Positions 1 to 8,296 of a DNA stretch of 64,000 bases are shown here, piece by piece. The notes under the pieces are model-generated. The model did not search any database, had not been told where the DNA came from, and saw only the letters and a list, made by a program, of their open reading frames with translations. Positions within the stretch are counted from its first letter, which is position 1. Every line of letters starts with the position of its first letter. The stretch covers positions 372,001-436,000 of the forward strand of contig NZ_JAPJZH010000002.1 of the NCBI RefSeq assembly GCF_027889715.1, given 5' to 3'. This stretch comes from Allohoeflea poritis (lineage in GTDB: Bacteria; Pseudomonadota; Alphaproteobacteria; Rhizobiales; Rhizobiaceae). Made by a program: the position numbers and the translations under genes.

Positions 1-811
1 TGTTTGCCCAGGTCAGCTTTCGGCGGATGGCCGTGACGATCAGCGCCAGGAACGCGCCGATGCCAGCCGCTTCGACGGCAGAGAACACGCCGGTGTAGAT
101 ACCGCCGATCGTCAGCACGATGATGCCAACGATCCAGCCGGCGCGGCCCGCCGCGCGCAGCCGATCGCGAAGCGGTTCGGCAGCCGCACCGCCCGGCGCC
201 TTTTCCGGATTGCGCGACACCACGATCCAGATCGCCAGGATGAACAGGGCGGTCAGCAAGAGGCCGGGAATGACGCCGGCCATGAACAGCCGGCCGATGC
301 TTTCTTCGGTCAGGATAGCATAGATCACGAAGCCTGCGGACGGCGGAATGAGAATCCCGAGCGTGCCGCCGGCGGCAATCGAACCGGTCGCCAGCCCGTC
401 ATGATATTTGTAGCGCTGCATCTCCGGCAGCGATACGCGCCCCATGGTCAGTGCCGCGGCCAGCGAAGACCCCGACAGGGCCGAGAAACCCGCACAGCCA
501 ACCACGGTTGCGGACGCCAGACCGCCCTTCAAATGGCCCAGCCAGGAATGAGCGGCATCGTAGAGGTCGCGGCTCATCCCCGATACGCCGGCCAGATTGC
601 CCATCAGCACGAAAAGCGGGATGATCGTCAGCGGATAATTCGATGCCTCATTGTAGATCTCGCCCGCCAGCTTGGGGATCGCCGCCTGCGGGCGGATAAA
701 ATAGATCCCGACCGTCCCGACGAGCATCATGGTGACCCCGACCGGCATGCGAATGAATAGAAGAATAAAGAGCGCCAGAAAGCCGAGAAAGGCGATCGCG
801 GTATTGTCCAT
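1..811 (-). CDS. dctM: TRAP transporter large permease DctM, C-terminus cut by window edge
   Basis: Large membrane subunit of a tripartite ATP-independent periplasmic (TRAP) transporter, which drives solute uptake with an ion gradient. The reading frame runs from ATG at 811 to the left edge, giving about 270 residues of a protein that is usually about 425. It is strongly hydrophobic. It carries the DctM-type segment GGTLGILIPPS and a second hydrophobic run near LFMAGVIPGLLL. Its ATG shares one base with the TAA stop of dctQ, so the two are translationally coupled. It is the last visible gene of the operon aldehyde dehydrogenase, dctP, dctQ, dctM. The substrate cannot be read from the sequence. 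Confidence 0.93.
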   Translation of the reverse strand, partial: MDNTAIAFLGFLALFILLFIRMPVGVTMMLVGTVGIYFIRPQAAIPKLAGEIYNEASNYPLTIIPLFVLMGNLAGVSGMSRDLYDAAHSWLGHLKGGLASATVVGCAGFSALSGSSLAAALTMGRVSLPEMQRYKYHDGLATGSIAAGGTLGILIPPSAGFVIYAILTEESIGRLFMAGVIPGLLLTALFILAIWIVVSRNPEKAPGGAAAEPLRDRLRAAGRAGWIVGIIVLTIGGIYTGVFSAVEAAGIGAFLALIVTAIRRKLTWAN

Positions 812-1341
812 TAGTCACCGATCTCGTTGGGGTCTTCTCCTGAGAAATGCGAGAGGCCTATGGCAAGCCTAAGCAGGAGATGCAGCGTGTAGACGCCGAG
901 CGTAACGCCAAGGAAGTAATAGAACGGGCGGTGCTCGATGCTGAAATTGTTGGTAATGCAGGCCTTTTCGATACCGCAGGCGGCGCCGAACAGCGCATAG
1001 GTGGAAAGGCCGGCGATCGCCGCCGCCAGGATCCGCATCACCGTGTCGGTGTAACGCGTTACGCGCCGGCCGAAGAAGTAGGAGATCACATCGACGCTGA
1101 CATGGGCGTTGTGGCGCGCGCCATAGGCGACCGCCGCCCCGGCGACGAGCGTCAGGGTGACCACCGACAGGTCCTCGATCCCGAATATCGGATCATTCAG
1201 ACCGTAGCGCCAGGTGACCGCCGCGATGGTGATCAGCATGAGGCCGACGATGGATACCGCCCCGATAATCGCCAGCAGCCCGGCCACGCGGCCGAGCTGC
1301 CTGTCCAACCAGACGAGCGTACTGGGTGTTTCGTCGGACAA
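811..1341 (-). CDS. dctQ: TRAP transporter small permease DctQ
   Basis: Small membrane subunit of the TRAP transporter, 176 residues, the usual size for the family. Four hydrophobic segments can be seen, at about residues 18-40, 55-75, 98-122 and 140-162. The motif RYGLNDPIFGIEDLS after the first helix matches the conserved (W)RY..N....W.EEL region of DctQ proteins. It lies three bases downstream of dctP and overlaps dctM by one base. It partners with DctM in the inner membrane. Confidence 0.92.
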   Translation of the reverse strand: MSDETPSTLVWLDRQLGRVAGLLAIIGAVSIVGLMLITIAAVTWRYGLNDPIFGIEDLSVVTLTLVAGAAVAYGARHNAHVSVDVISYFFGRRVTRYTDTVMRILAAAIAGLSTYALFGAACGIEKACITNNFSIEHRPFYYFLGVTLGVYTLHLLLRLAIGLSHFSGEDPNEIGD

Positions 1342-1344
1342 GGA

Positions 1345-2325
1345 CTATTCGCCCTTCATGATGGCCATGACTTCGCCGACGGTCTTTGACCCGGCCTTCT
1401 GCTGCATGATCTCGGCCAAAACCGGCTCGATCCTGGCGTTGAAGCGCGCCTTTTCCTCGTCGCTGAGATCGATCATCTCCAGCCCCGCATCGGTCGCCAC
1501 CTTGATGCCGAACTGGGTTGCCTTCTGATACCCCTCGCCGCCGGATTTCGAAAGCCATTCGGCCGAGGCTTCGTCGACCCAGCCGCGTTCTTCCTCGCTC
1601 AAGCCGTTATAGACATCCTTGTTCATCAGCAGCACGAAGGCGGAGCCGGAACCCGGCATCCATGTCGTCACATAATTCCCCGGCTCATGAAGCTTGAAGG
1701 CGGCGATCGCCGAACTGTCGATGGCAATACCGTCAATGACGCCATTGGCCAGATTCTGGTTGATCACGGTCACCGGCTGGGCCACCGCGGAGGCACCCAA
1801 TGCCTCCATGAACGGAACATCCTGTTTCGCGGTGACGCGGATCTTCATGCCTTCAAGGTCCTCCAGCTTACGGACCGGCTTGTCTTTTGTGATCAGCACG
1901 GGCGGCGCATTCGTCCAGACCGCCAGCAGCTTGGCGTCATATTCTTCTTCCAGCGTGCTGCGGGCCCGCAGGATCGCTTCCGTGCAGGCATTCGGGCTGT
2001 CGCAAACCCCCGGCAGCGTGACGACATTGGTCATCGGGAAGACATCGCCCGTATAGCCAGGCAGCGTGAAGACGATATCGGCGACACCGTCCAGCAAGAT
2101 GGCGTATTGCTTCGGCGGCACGGAATTGAGCGCCCCGCCGGGAAACTGCTGCACGGTCAGCTTGCCGCCGGAAACCTCGGCCAGCTTCTCCGCGAACGGC
2201 GTGAAGACCGCCGCATTCATCGGATGTTTCGGCCCCATGAAATAGGCAAGGCTCAATTCCTTCGCCTCGGCGATCGATACCGACACGGCAAGTGCGGCGG
2301 CGGCAAGCATGGACACATGTTTCAT
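1345..2325 (-). CDS. dctP: TRAP transporter periplasmic solute-binding protein DctP
   Basis: Extracytoplasmic solute receptor, 326 residues. The chosen ATG at 2325 has a strong GGGAGGA ribosome site six bases upstream. It opens a clean signal peptide of about 21 residues ending in AEA; the frame stays open further upstream, but that part is not protein-like. The segment GMKIRVTAK carries the conserved arginine that usually binds a substrate carboxylate in TRAP receptors. A pair of cysteines (CDSPNAC) could form a disulfide. A carboxylate substrate is therefore likely; its identity is unknown. The adjacent dehydrogenases suggest that it is oxidised after uptake. Confidence 0.93.
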   Translation of the reverse strand: MKHVSMLAAAALAVSVSIAEAKELSLAYFMGPKHPMNAAVFTPFAEKLAEVSGGKLTVQQFPGGALNSVPPKQYAILLDGVADIVFTLPGYTGDVFPMTNVVTLPGVCDSPNACTEAILRARSTLEEEYDAKLLAVWTNAPPVLITKDKPVRKLEDLEGMKIRVTAKQDVPFMEALGASAVAQPVTVINQNLANGVIDGIAIDSSAIAAFKLHEPGNYVTTWMPGSGSAFVLLMNKDVYNGLSEEERGWVDEASAEWLSKSGGEGYQKATQFGIKVATDAGLEMIDLSDEEKARFNARIEPVLAEIMQQKAGSKTVGEVMAIMKGE

Positions 2326-2345
2326 TGTTTTCCTCCCTGTATTTC

Positions 2346-3836
2346 TCAAAACAACCAGCCGGCCGGCCCGCTGATCGAGTGGTATCCCTGAAACTGGATT
2401 ATGCCCTCGTAACCGAGATTGCGTCCAATTCCGGATTTTTTGAAGCCCCCGAACGGACCGCGCCCATCCTGGGCGGCCGGCCCATGGGCATTGAGATAGG
2501 TAAAGCCGGCTTCGATCTGCCGGGCGATTGTCACGGCGCGATCGCGATCCTCCGTCCAGACCGATGAACACAGGCCGAACTCGCTGTCATTGGCCTTGGC
2601 CACGGCCTCGTCTTCCGTATCGAAAGGCATGATCGGGAGCGCCGGGCCGAACTGCTCTTCGCGCACGATATCCAGCGACGGATCCGGATCGTAGACAAGC
2701 GTCGGCTTCTGGAAATAGCCTTTCGCATAGAGATCCTCGTCCGGGACCTGTCCTAGCTCCTTCAGATCCGCCCCGGCAGCGCGCGCCTGATCGATCATGC
2801 CGGTGACGACGCCGAGCTGCTTGCGGTTGTTGACCGGCCCCATATTCGTCTCTTCCAGCAGACCGTCGCCGATGACCATGCGGTCGCACACCGCTGTCAG
2901 GCCGTCGACGACTTCATCGTAGCGGGACCTGTGCACGTAAAGGCGCTTGAGGGCCATGCAGATCTGCCCCGAGGACATGAAGGCGCCCATATACATGCGC
3001 ATCAGCGCCGCATCGTCGATCTTGGCATCCGCGCACACGATCGCGGCATCATTGCCGCCGAGTTCCAGCGTCACCGGCGTGATGTTCCGTGCCGCGACCT
3101 GCATCACATGCCGGCCGACATCCACCGAGCCGGTAAAGTTCACGAACCGGACCAGCGGGTGCGACACCAGCGGATCACCGATCTCCGAAGCGCCGCCCGT
3201 CAGGATATTGACGACGCCCGGCGGCAGCATCTCCGCGATCTTTTTCAGCGTGAGCGACGGTGCCAGAGCCGAGTTGTGACTGGGTTTGACGACGACCGTA
3301 TTGCCGGCCACCAGCGCCTGGGGCAGCTTGGCTCCGAGGATCGAAAGCGGCCAGTTCCACGGAACGATCAGAGCCGCGACCCCGCGCGGCTGGCGCGTGA
3401 TGATCGTATCGAAGGGCGGTCCGTTGATTTGCTCGTCCGCAGCCAGGCGCTCCGCATAGGCGGCCGACTGGCGGAAACGGTCGCCGAGCCGCGAAAGCTC
3501 CAGCATCGTTTCCTTGATGATCTTCCCGTGCTCACGGCAGAAAAGGCGCGACCTATAAGCCACATCCGACTCGTCCGAAACCAGTGCATCGGCGACTTTG
3601 AGCAGCAGATCGGCGCGCTCGCCATAAGACAGTGCCGACCATGCGGGGAAAGCCGCGTGCGCCGCCTGCACGGCGGCATCCACGTCCGATGCATCCGCTG
3701 CCGCAGCATGGCCGACAAGCTCGTCCGGACGCGCGGGATTGAAGATCTCGTAGGTTCGTCCATGTGCCGCGCTGCGCGGCTCGCCATTGATGAACAGATC
3801 CGTCGTGACGGGTGCGTGCGCTGCAGCGGCGCTCAT
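2346..3836 (-). CDS. NAD(P)-dependent aldehyde dehydrogenase, first gene of the TRAP operon
   Basis: Member of the aldehyde dehydrogenase superfamily, 496 residues, full length. Catalytic and cofactor residues are visible: Asn161 in PWNWPL, Lys184 in VVVKPS, the FTGS loop at 234-237, Glu258 in LELGG and the nucleophile Cys293 in SGQICMA. The ATG at 3836 has GGGAGGA seven bases upstream. It lies 20 bases ahead of dctP and probably shares its transcript. It probably oxidises an aldehyde derived from the imported substrate. Semialdehyde dehydrogenase and vanillin or betaine aldehyde dehydrogenase types cannot be told apart here. Confidence 0.9.
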   Translation of the reverse strand: MSAAAAHAPVTTDLFINGEPRSAAHGRTYEIFNPARPDELVGHAAAADASDVDAAVQAAHAAFPAWSALSYGERADLLLKVADALVSDESDVAYRSRLFCREHGKIIKETMLELSRLGDRFRQSAAYAERLAADEQINGPPFDTIITRQPRGVAALIVPWNWPLSILGAKLPQALVAGNTVVVKPSHNSALAPSLTLKKIAEMLPPGVVNILTGGASEIGDPLVSHPLVRFVNFTGSVDVGRHVMQVAARNITPVTLELGGNDAAIVCADAKIDDAALMRMYMGAFMSSGQICMALKRLYVHRSRYDEVVDGLTAVCDRMVIGDGLLEETNMGPVNNRKQLGVVTGMIDQARAAGADLKELGQVPDEDLYAKGYFQKPTLVYDPDPSLDIVREEQFGPALPIMPFDTEDEAVAKANDSEFGLCSSVWTEDRDRAVTIARQIEAGFTYLNAHGPAAQDGRGPFGGFKKSGIGRNLGYEGIIQFQGYHSISGPAGWLF

Positions 3837-3941
3837 GGCTTGTTCCTCCCTGGACCGACAGGATTTCTTCTCACATCGACCGCCTGCATGCGCCGGAACG
3901 GTTTCCGATTCCTGTTCTTGCTAAAGAGATTTCAAACAGAT

Positions 3942-4014
3942 TTTGTATCCAAAGTTAAGATCATTTTCCGGATTTCGCTGGAAATTTGCGAAAAAAATGC
4001 TCTTATGTATCCAA
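3942..4014. promoter_or_regulatory. Candidate operator pair for the divergent GntR/FCD regulator
   Basis: The divergent intergenic region holds TTTGTATCCAAA at 3942-3953, which is 10/12 symmetric. The core TGTATCCAA is repeated in the same orientation at 4006-4014, 62 bases on. FadR-subfamily GntR regulators usually bind short palindromes of TTGTATACAA type next to their own gene. The second copy lies just upstream of the regulator start, as expected for autorepression. The link to the regulator is inferred from position and resemblance only. Confidence 0.45.
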
Positions 4015-4030
4015 TATGGAAGAAGAAACG

Positions 4031-4750
4031 ATGTCATCCAGCTCGCAACGCGTTCTCGCGGTCGTCCGCCGACAGATCCTGAACGGCGAGCGCATGCCCG
4101 GTGAGAAGATCACCGAGGTCGGCATCGCCGCCGAGATGGATGTCTCGCGCACACCGACCCGAACGGCCCTGGCCACCCTGGCAGCGGAAGGCCTGATCGA
4201 GAAACGCAGCGGCCGCGGCTTTACCGTGCGGTCCATATCGAGCGCCGATGTTGAAAAATCGATTGCCGTACGCGCAGCGCTGGAGGCGCTCGCCGCTCGC
4301 ACGATGGCGGAAAACGGCATGCCGAAATCGGCCGAGGACGCCTTGCTCCAGTCGATCGCGTACACGGAAAAGGTTCTCGATGCCGACGAGCCGGACCCCG
4401 ATTACATGGACGGCTATCAGGAAGCCAATATCCTGTTTCACGAGACGATCATGTACCAGTGCGGCAATGACCTGATCGCCCATGCCTATGAACGCATCGC
4501 CATGCTTCCGCTCGCCGCGCTCGGCTCCCTCGCCTTCGACCGGACCAATCCGCGACGCGAACTGCAACGGCTCACCGTCGGCCACTCGCAGCACATCATC
4601 ATCTTCGATGCGATCAAGAAGCGCGACGCGGCGCGGGCCGAGGCGATGATGCGCGAGCACAGCCATGCGACGCTCAACTACGCCGATCTGTTCGTCAAAC
4701 GCATTTATGAAACCGGTGGCGCTGCCGCCGAAACAGCAGCCCTGAAGTAG
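4031..4750 (+). CDS. GntR family transcriptional regulator, FadR/FCD subfamily
   Basis: One-component regulator, 239 residues from ATG 4031. That start has GGAAGAAG about five bases upstream and begins at the usual distance before the winged helix; in-frame ATG 4016 and TTG 3986 are less likely. Residues 1-70 form the GntR helix-turn-helix (DVSRTPTRTALATLAAEGLIEKRSGRGF). Residues 75-225 are an all-helical FCD effector domain, with metal-ligand-type histidines in FHETI and in the late segment HSQHIII. It is divergent from the ALDH-TRAP operon and six bases ahead of a second ALDH. It probably represses both until a substrate or intermediate binds. Confidence 0.9.
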   Translation: MSSSSQRVLAVVRRQILNGERMPGEKITEVGIAAEMDVSRTPTRTALATLAAEGLIEKRSGRGFTVRSISSADVEKSIAVRAALEALAARTMAENGMPKSAEDALLQSIAYTEKVLDADEPDPDYMDGYQEANILFHETIMYQCGNDLIAHAYERIAMLPLAALGSLAFDRTNPRRELQRLTVGHSQHIIIFDAIKKRDAARAEAMMREHSHATLNYADLFVKRIYETGGAAAETAALK

Positions 4751-4756
4751 GTCTTC

Positions 4757-6202
4757 ATGACAGAACCCGCACGCCACTGGATCAACGGCACCTGGATCGA
4801 GGAGGGTCCGACTGAGACCACGGTCGATGTCTACCGGGGCACGGACAACGCCGCGTATCATATGGGCGGATCCGGCACAGCCGAGCAGGCGATCGATACC
4901 GCCCGGACCGCATTCGAACGCACGCAATGGCCGCATGCCCCGCGGCTGCGGGCGAAGGCCTTGCTGGAACTCGCCGACGCGATTGCGGCGCGCCGTGAAG
5001 AAATCGCGCATCAGATCGCCGTCGAGAACGGCAAGGTGCTGGCGCACTGCCTGCATGAGACCGACGCGGCCATCAGCGAGGCGCGTTACTATGCCGGCTT
5101 GGCAAGGGCGATTTTCGGCCGCGTGAGCGAAATCGACGAAGGCAAACAATCGATCTTCGCGCGCGAGCCGATCGGTGTGGCGGCAATCATCGTGCCCTGG
5201 AACGCGCCCTCGACGCTGCTCCTGCGCTCGCTCGGCCCGGCCCTGGCCGCCGGCTGCACCGTGGTGGTCAAGGGCGCGCACCAGACGAGCGGCGTCAACC
5301 GCATCTTCGCCGAGTGCCTGGCCGCCTGTGCCTCCCTGCCGGCCGGCGTGGTCAATATCGTTCACGGCGATCTGGAGGTTTCGACCCAGCTTTGCACCCA
5401 TCCGCATGTGGATGCGGTCAGCTTCACCGGCTCGAGCGCCACGGGAAAGAAAATCATGGCCGGCGCGGCGCCGACACTGAAACGTCTTTCGCTCGAACTG
5501 GGCGGCAAGGCCCCTGCTCTGGTCTTTGCGGATGCCGATATGGACGTCGCAACCGCCGAGATCGTGCGCGGCGCAATCCCCCATGCCGGGCAGATGTGCA
5601 CGGCCATTACCCGCGTCCTTGTCGAGGACCGCGCCTGGGACAGTTTCGCCGGCCGGCTTGCGGACGCGCTGGGTGCCGTGACGGTGGGGGACCCGATGGA
5701 AAGCGCCGTTCAGATGGGTCCGCTATTCGATCTGCAAAGCGCCGATCGCTATCGCGCAACGATCGAATCGGCGCGCCAGGCAGGCAGCACCCTGCTGGAA
5801 GGCGAGGTTCGCGACGGTCACCCGCGCGGCAACGTCGTAACGCCCGCACTCTACGAAATTTCCGACCCAGGCCACAGGCTGGTCCAGGACGAACTGTTCT
5901 GCCCCGTCGTTCTCGCCGAAAGGTTCTCGGACGAGGCGGGCGCGGTCGCCAGCGCCAACGCGACGCGCTATGGCCTCGCCGCAAGCGTGCACACATCCGA
6001 TCACGGCCGGGCGCGACGCGTCGCCCGGGCGCTGAAAGCCGGCACAGTATGGATCAACTGCCACAACCGGCTGTTCGCGGAAGCCGAGACCGGTGGCTTC
6101 CGCGAAAGCGGCCTCGGCCGCCTGCACGGCCTGGAGGGGCTCGACGATTTCCTCGAGACCAAGCACATCTACGCCGAGTTCGGCCGTCTTTCCGGTGCGT
6201 AG
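4757..6202 (+). CDS. NAD(P)-dependent aldehyde dehydrogenase (second copy)
   Basis: Aldehyde dehydrogenase superfamily, 481 residues. The active site is complete: Asn149 in PWNAP, Lys172 in VVKG, FTGS at 223-226, Glu247 in LELGG and nucleophile Cys281 in GQMCTA. It is clearly a different paralogue from the enzyme at 2346-3836, not a recent duplicate, since the N-termini and cofactor loops differ widely. It lies six bases after the GntR gene and three bases before an SDR gene, so regulator, ALDH and SDR form one operon. The two ALDHs probably act on successive or alternative aldehydes of one pathway. The substrate is unknown. Confidence 0.9.
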   Translation: MTEPARHWINGTWIEEGPTETTVDVYRGTDNAAYHMGGSGTAEQAIDTARTAFERTQWPHAPRLRAKALLELADAIAARREEIAHQIAVENGKVLAHCLHETDAAISEARYYAGLARAIFGRVSEIDEGKQSIFAREPIGVAAIIVPWNAPSTLLLRSLGPALAAGCTVVVKGAHQTSGVNRIFAECLAACASLPAGVVNIVHGDLEVSTQLCTHPHVDAVSFTGSSATGKKIMAGAAPTLKRLSLELGGKAPALVFADADMDVATAEIVRGAIPHAGQMCTAITRVLVEDRAWDSFAGRLADALGAVTVGDPMESAVQMGPLFDLQSADRYRATIESARQAGSTLLEGEVRDGHPRGNVVTPALYEISDPGHRLVQDELFCPVVLAERFSDEAGAVASANATRYGLAASVHTSDHGRARRVARALKAGTVWINCHNRLFAEAETGGFRESGLGRLHGLEGLDDFLETKHIYAEFGRLSGA

Positions 6203-6205
6203 CGC

Positions 6206-6949
6206 ATGGGCCGGCTGAAGGGAAAGTCCTGCATCGTCACCGGCGGCGCCAAGGGTCTCGGGCTTGCCTTTTCAAAGGCGCTGTTGGGGGAAGGCGCCAA
6301 CGTCCTCATCGCCGATGTCGCGGACGGATCGGAAGCGGCGGCACAAATCGGCGCCAGGTACAAGCGAACGGATGTATCGGACCCCACTGACGCTTCGGAC
6401 GCCGCAGACGCCTGCATCGACGCGTTCGGCGGCATCGACATCCTCGTCAACAATGCGGCGGTCTACGCCACGCTTCCGCTCGCCCGCTACGACGAAATCG
6501 ACCCGGAACTCTGGGACAAGGTCATGGCGGTCAATGTGCGCGGCGCCTTCAACATGGTTCGTGCCGCCGGACCGCATATGGAAAGGCAGAAATCGGGCAA
6601 GATCATCAATGTGACCTCAGGCACCGTCTACAAGGGCATGCCCGGCATGCTGCACTACATCGCATCGAAAGGCGCGCTCACCGCCATGACGCGGGCCCTG
6701 TCGCGGGAACTGGGACCGGCCGGGATCTGCGTCAACTCGCTGGCGCCAGGGCTGACACTCTCGAGCAGCATTCTTGAAAACGAGGAACATGTGGACGTCG
6801 CCCGCCCGAAAGTCATCGCCTCACGCGCCCTTGCACGCGATGCCTATCCCGACGACCTGCTCGGAGCGCTGATTTTCCTTGCCTCGTCCGACAGCGATTT
6901 CGTGACCGGTCAGACCGTCGCGGTGGACGGCGGCTCGATCAACACCTGA
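6206..6949 (+). CDS. Short-chain dehydrogenase/reductase
   Basis: Classical SDR, 247 residues. It has the nucleotide motif TGGAKGLG at 12-19, NNAA at 82-85, catalytic Ser138, and Tyr151/Lys155 in YIASK. The C-terminus ends in the usual VDGG segment. It is the last gene of the GntR-ALDH-SDR operon and starts three bases after the ALDH stop. It probably oxidises an alcohol to a carbonyl, or the reverse, upstream of the aldehyde dehydrogenases. The acidic residue after the second strand (IADVAD) favours NAD over NADP. Confidence 0.88.
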   Translation: MGRLKGKSCIVTGGAKGLGLAFSKALLGEGANVLIADVADGSEAAAQIGARYKRTDVSDPTDASDAADACIDAFGGIDILVNNAAVYATLPLARYDEIDPELWDKVMAVNVRGAFNMVRAAGPHMERQKSGKIINVTSGTVYKGMPGMLHYIASKGALTAMTRALSRELGPAGICVNSLAPGLTLSSSILENEEHVDVARPKVIASRALARDAYPDDLLGALIFLASSDSDFVTGQTVAVDGGSINT

Positions 6950-6971
6950 CCGTCCGCCCGCTGCGCAATTC

Positions 6972-8282
6972 CTATTCGGCCGCTTCCTTCGCCGCCATCG
7001 GATTGTTCGGATGCGTCGTCCAGTTCGCGTAATCGGGATCGATCGGCTCCTGGGTGCGCGGATCGACACCGGCGATCTGCTCCATGGTGATGCAGCCATC
7101 GACCGGGCAGACATTGACGCAGAGATTGCAGCCGACGCATTCCTCGTCGATCACCTCGAACATGCGCTCGCCATTGACGATGCTGGTGATCGCCTGGTGG
7201 GACGTATCCTCGCAGGCAATGTGGCAGCGCCCGCATTTGATGCAGGAATCCTGGTCGATACGCGCCTTGGTGACGTAGTTGAGGTTGAGATACTGCCAGT
7301 CCGAGACGTTCGGAACGGCCATGCCCTGAAACTCGCCGATCGTGCGATAGCCCTTTTCGTCCATCCAGTCCGAAAGACCGTCGATCATTTCCTCGACGAT
7401 CTTGAAGCCATAGGTCATTGCCGCCGTGCAGACCTGGACGGTGCCGCAGCCGAGCGCGATGAATTCAGCGGCGTCACGCCATGTGCTAATGCCGCCAATT
7501 CCGGAGATCGGCAGGCCTTTGGTCTCCGCGTCCCGCGCAATCTCGGCGACCATGTTCATGGCAATCGGCTTGACGGCCGGGCCGCAATAGCCGCCATGCG
7601 AGCCCTTGCCGTCGATGGTCGGCTCAGGAGCAAAATTGTCCAAGTCGACGGAAACGATGGAGTTGATCGTATTGATCAGGGAAACGGCATCCGCACCCCC
7701 GGCCTTGGCGGCCCGCGCCGGATAGCGCACATCGGTGATGTTGGGTGTCAGCTTCACGATCACCGGCAGGTTGGAATACTGCTTGCACCATTCGGTGACC
7801 ATCTGAATATATTCCGGCACCTGGCCGACGGCCGAGCCCATACCGCGCTCGCTCATGCCGTGCGGACAGCCGAAATTCAGCTCGATACCGTCAGCGCCGG
7901 TATCGTTGACACGCTCGAGGATATTCTTCCAGCAATGCTCCTCGCACGGCACCATCAGCGATACGATCATCGCCCGGTCCGGCCAGCGCTTCTTGACCTC
8001 GATGATCTCCTTCAGGTTGACCTCGAGGTCACGGTCGGTGATCAGCTCGATATTGTTCAGGCCGAGCAACCTGCGGTCGGGACCGTGAATGGCGCCATAG
8101 CGCGGTCCATTCACATTGACGACGGGCGGTCCGGCCTCGCCGAGCGTCTTCCACACGACCCCGCCCCAGCCGGCTTCGAAGGCACGTTCGACATTGTAGG
8201 CCTTGTCGGTGGGCGGCGCCGAGGCGAGCCAGAAGGGATTGGGTGACTGGATGCCGAGAAAATTGCTTGAGATGTCTGCCAT
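6972..8282 (-). CDS. preA: NAD-dependent dihydropyrimidine dehydrogenase subunit PreA
   Basis: FMN and iron-sulfur subunit of the two-part bacterial dihydropyrimidine dehydrogenase, which interconverts uracil or thymine and the 5,6-dihydro forms; 436 residues. Residues 1-310 form a dihydroorotate-dehydrogenase-like barrel with NFGCPHGMSERGMG near 136-149. Two [4Fe-4S] motifs follow: CIKCGRCHIAC (347-357) and CVGCNLCVNVCPV (382-394). It lies 14 bases after preT and pairs with it. No dihydropyrimidinase or beta-ureidopropionase gene is visible within the window, so a role in full pyrimidine breakdown depends on genes elsewhere. The name rests on family resemblance. Confidence 0.92.
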   Translation of the reverse strand: MADISSNFLGIQSPNPFWLASAPPTDKAYNVERAFEAGWGGVVWKTLGEAGPPVVNVNGPRYGAIHGPDRRLLGLNNIELITDRDLEVNLKEIIEVKKRWPDRAMIVSLMVPCEEHCWKNILERVNDTGADGIELNFGCPHGMSERGMGSAVGQVPEYIQMVTEWCKQYSNLPVIVKLTPNITDVRYPARAAKAGGADAVSLINTINSIVSVDLDNFAPEPTIDGKGSHGGYCGPAVKPIAMNMVAEIARDAETKGLPISGIGGISTWRDAAEFIALGCGTVQVCTAAMTYGFKIVEEMIDGLSDWMDEKGYRTIGEFQGMAVPNVSDWQYLNLNYVTKARIDQDSCIKCGRCHIACEDTSHQAITSIVNGERMFEVIDEECVGCNLCVNVCPVDGCITMEQIAGVDPRTQEPIDPDYANWTTHPNNPMAAKEAAE

Positions 8283-8296
8283 GTTTTCCTCCCGAG

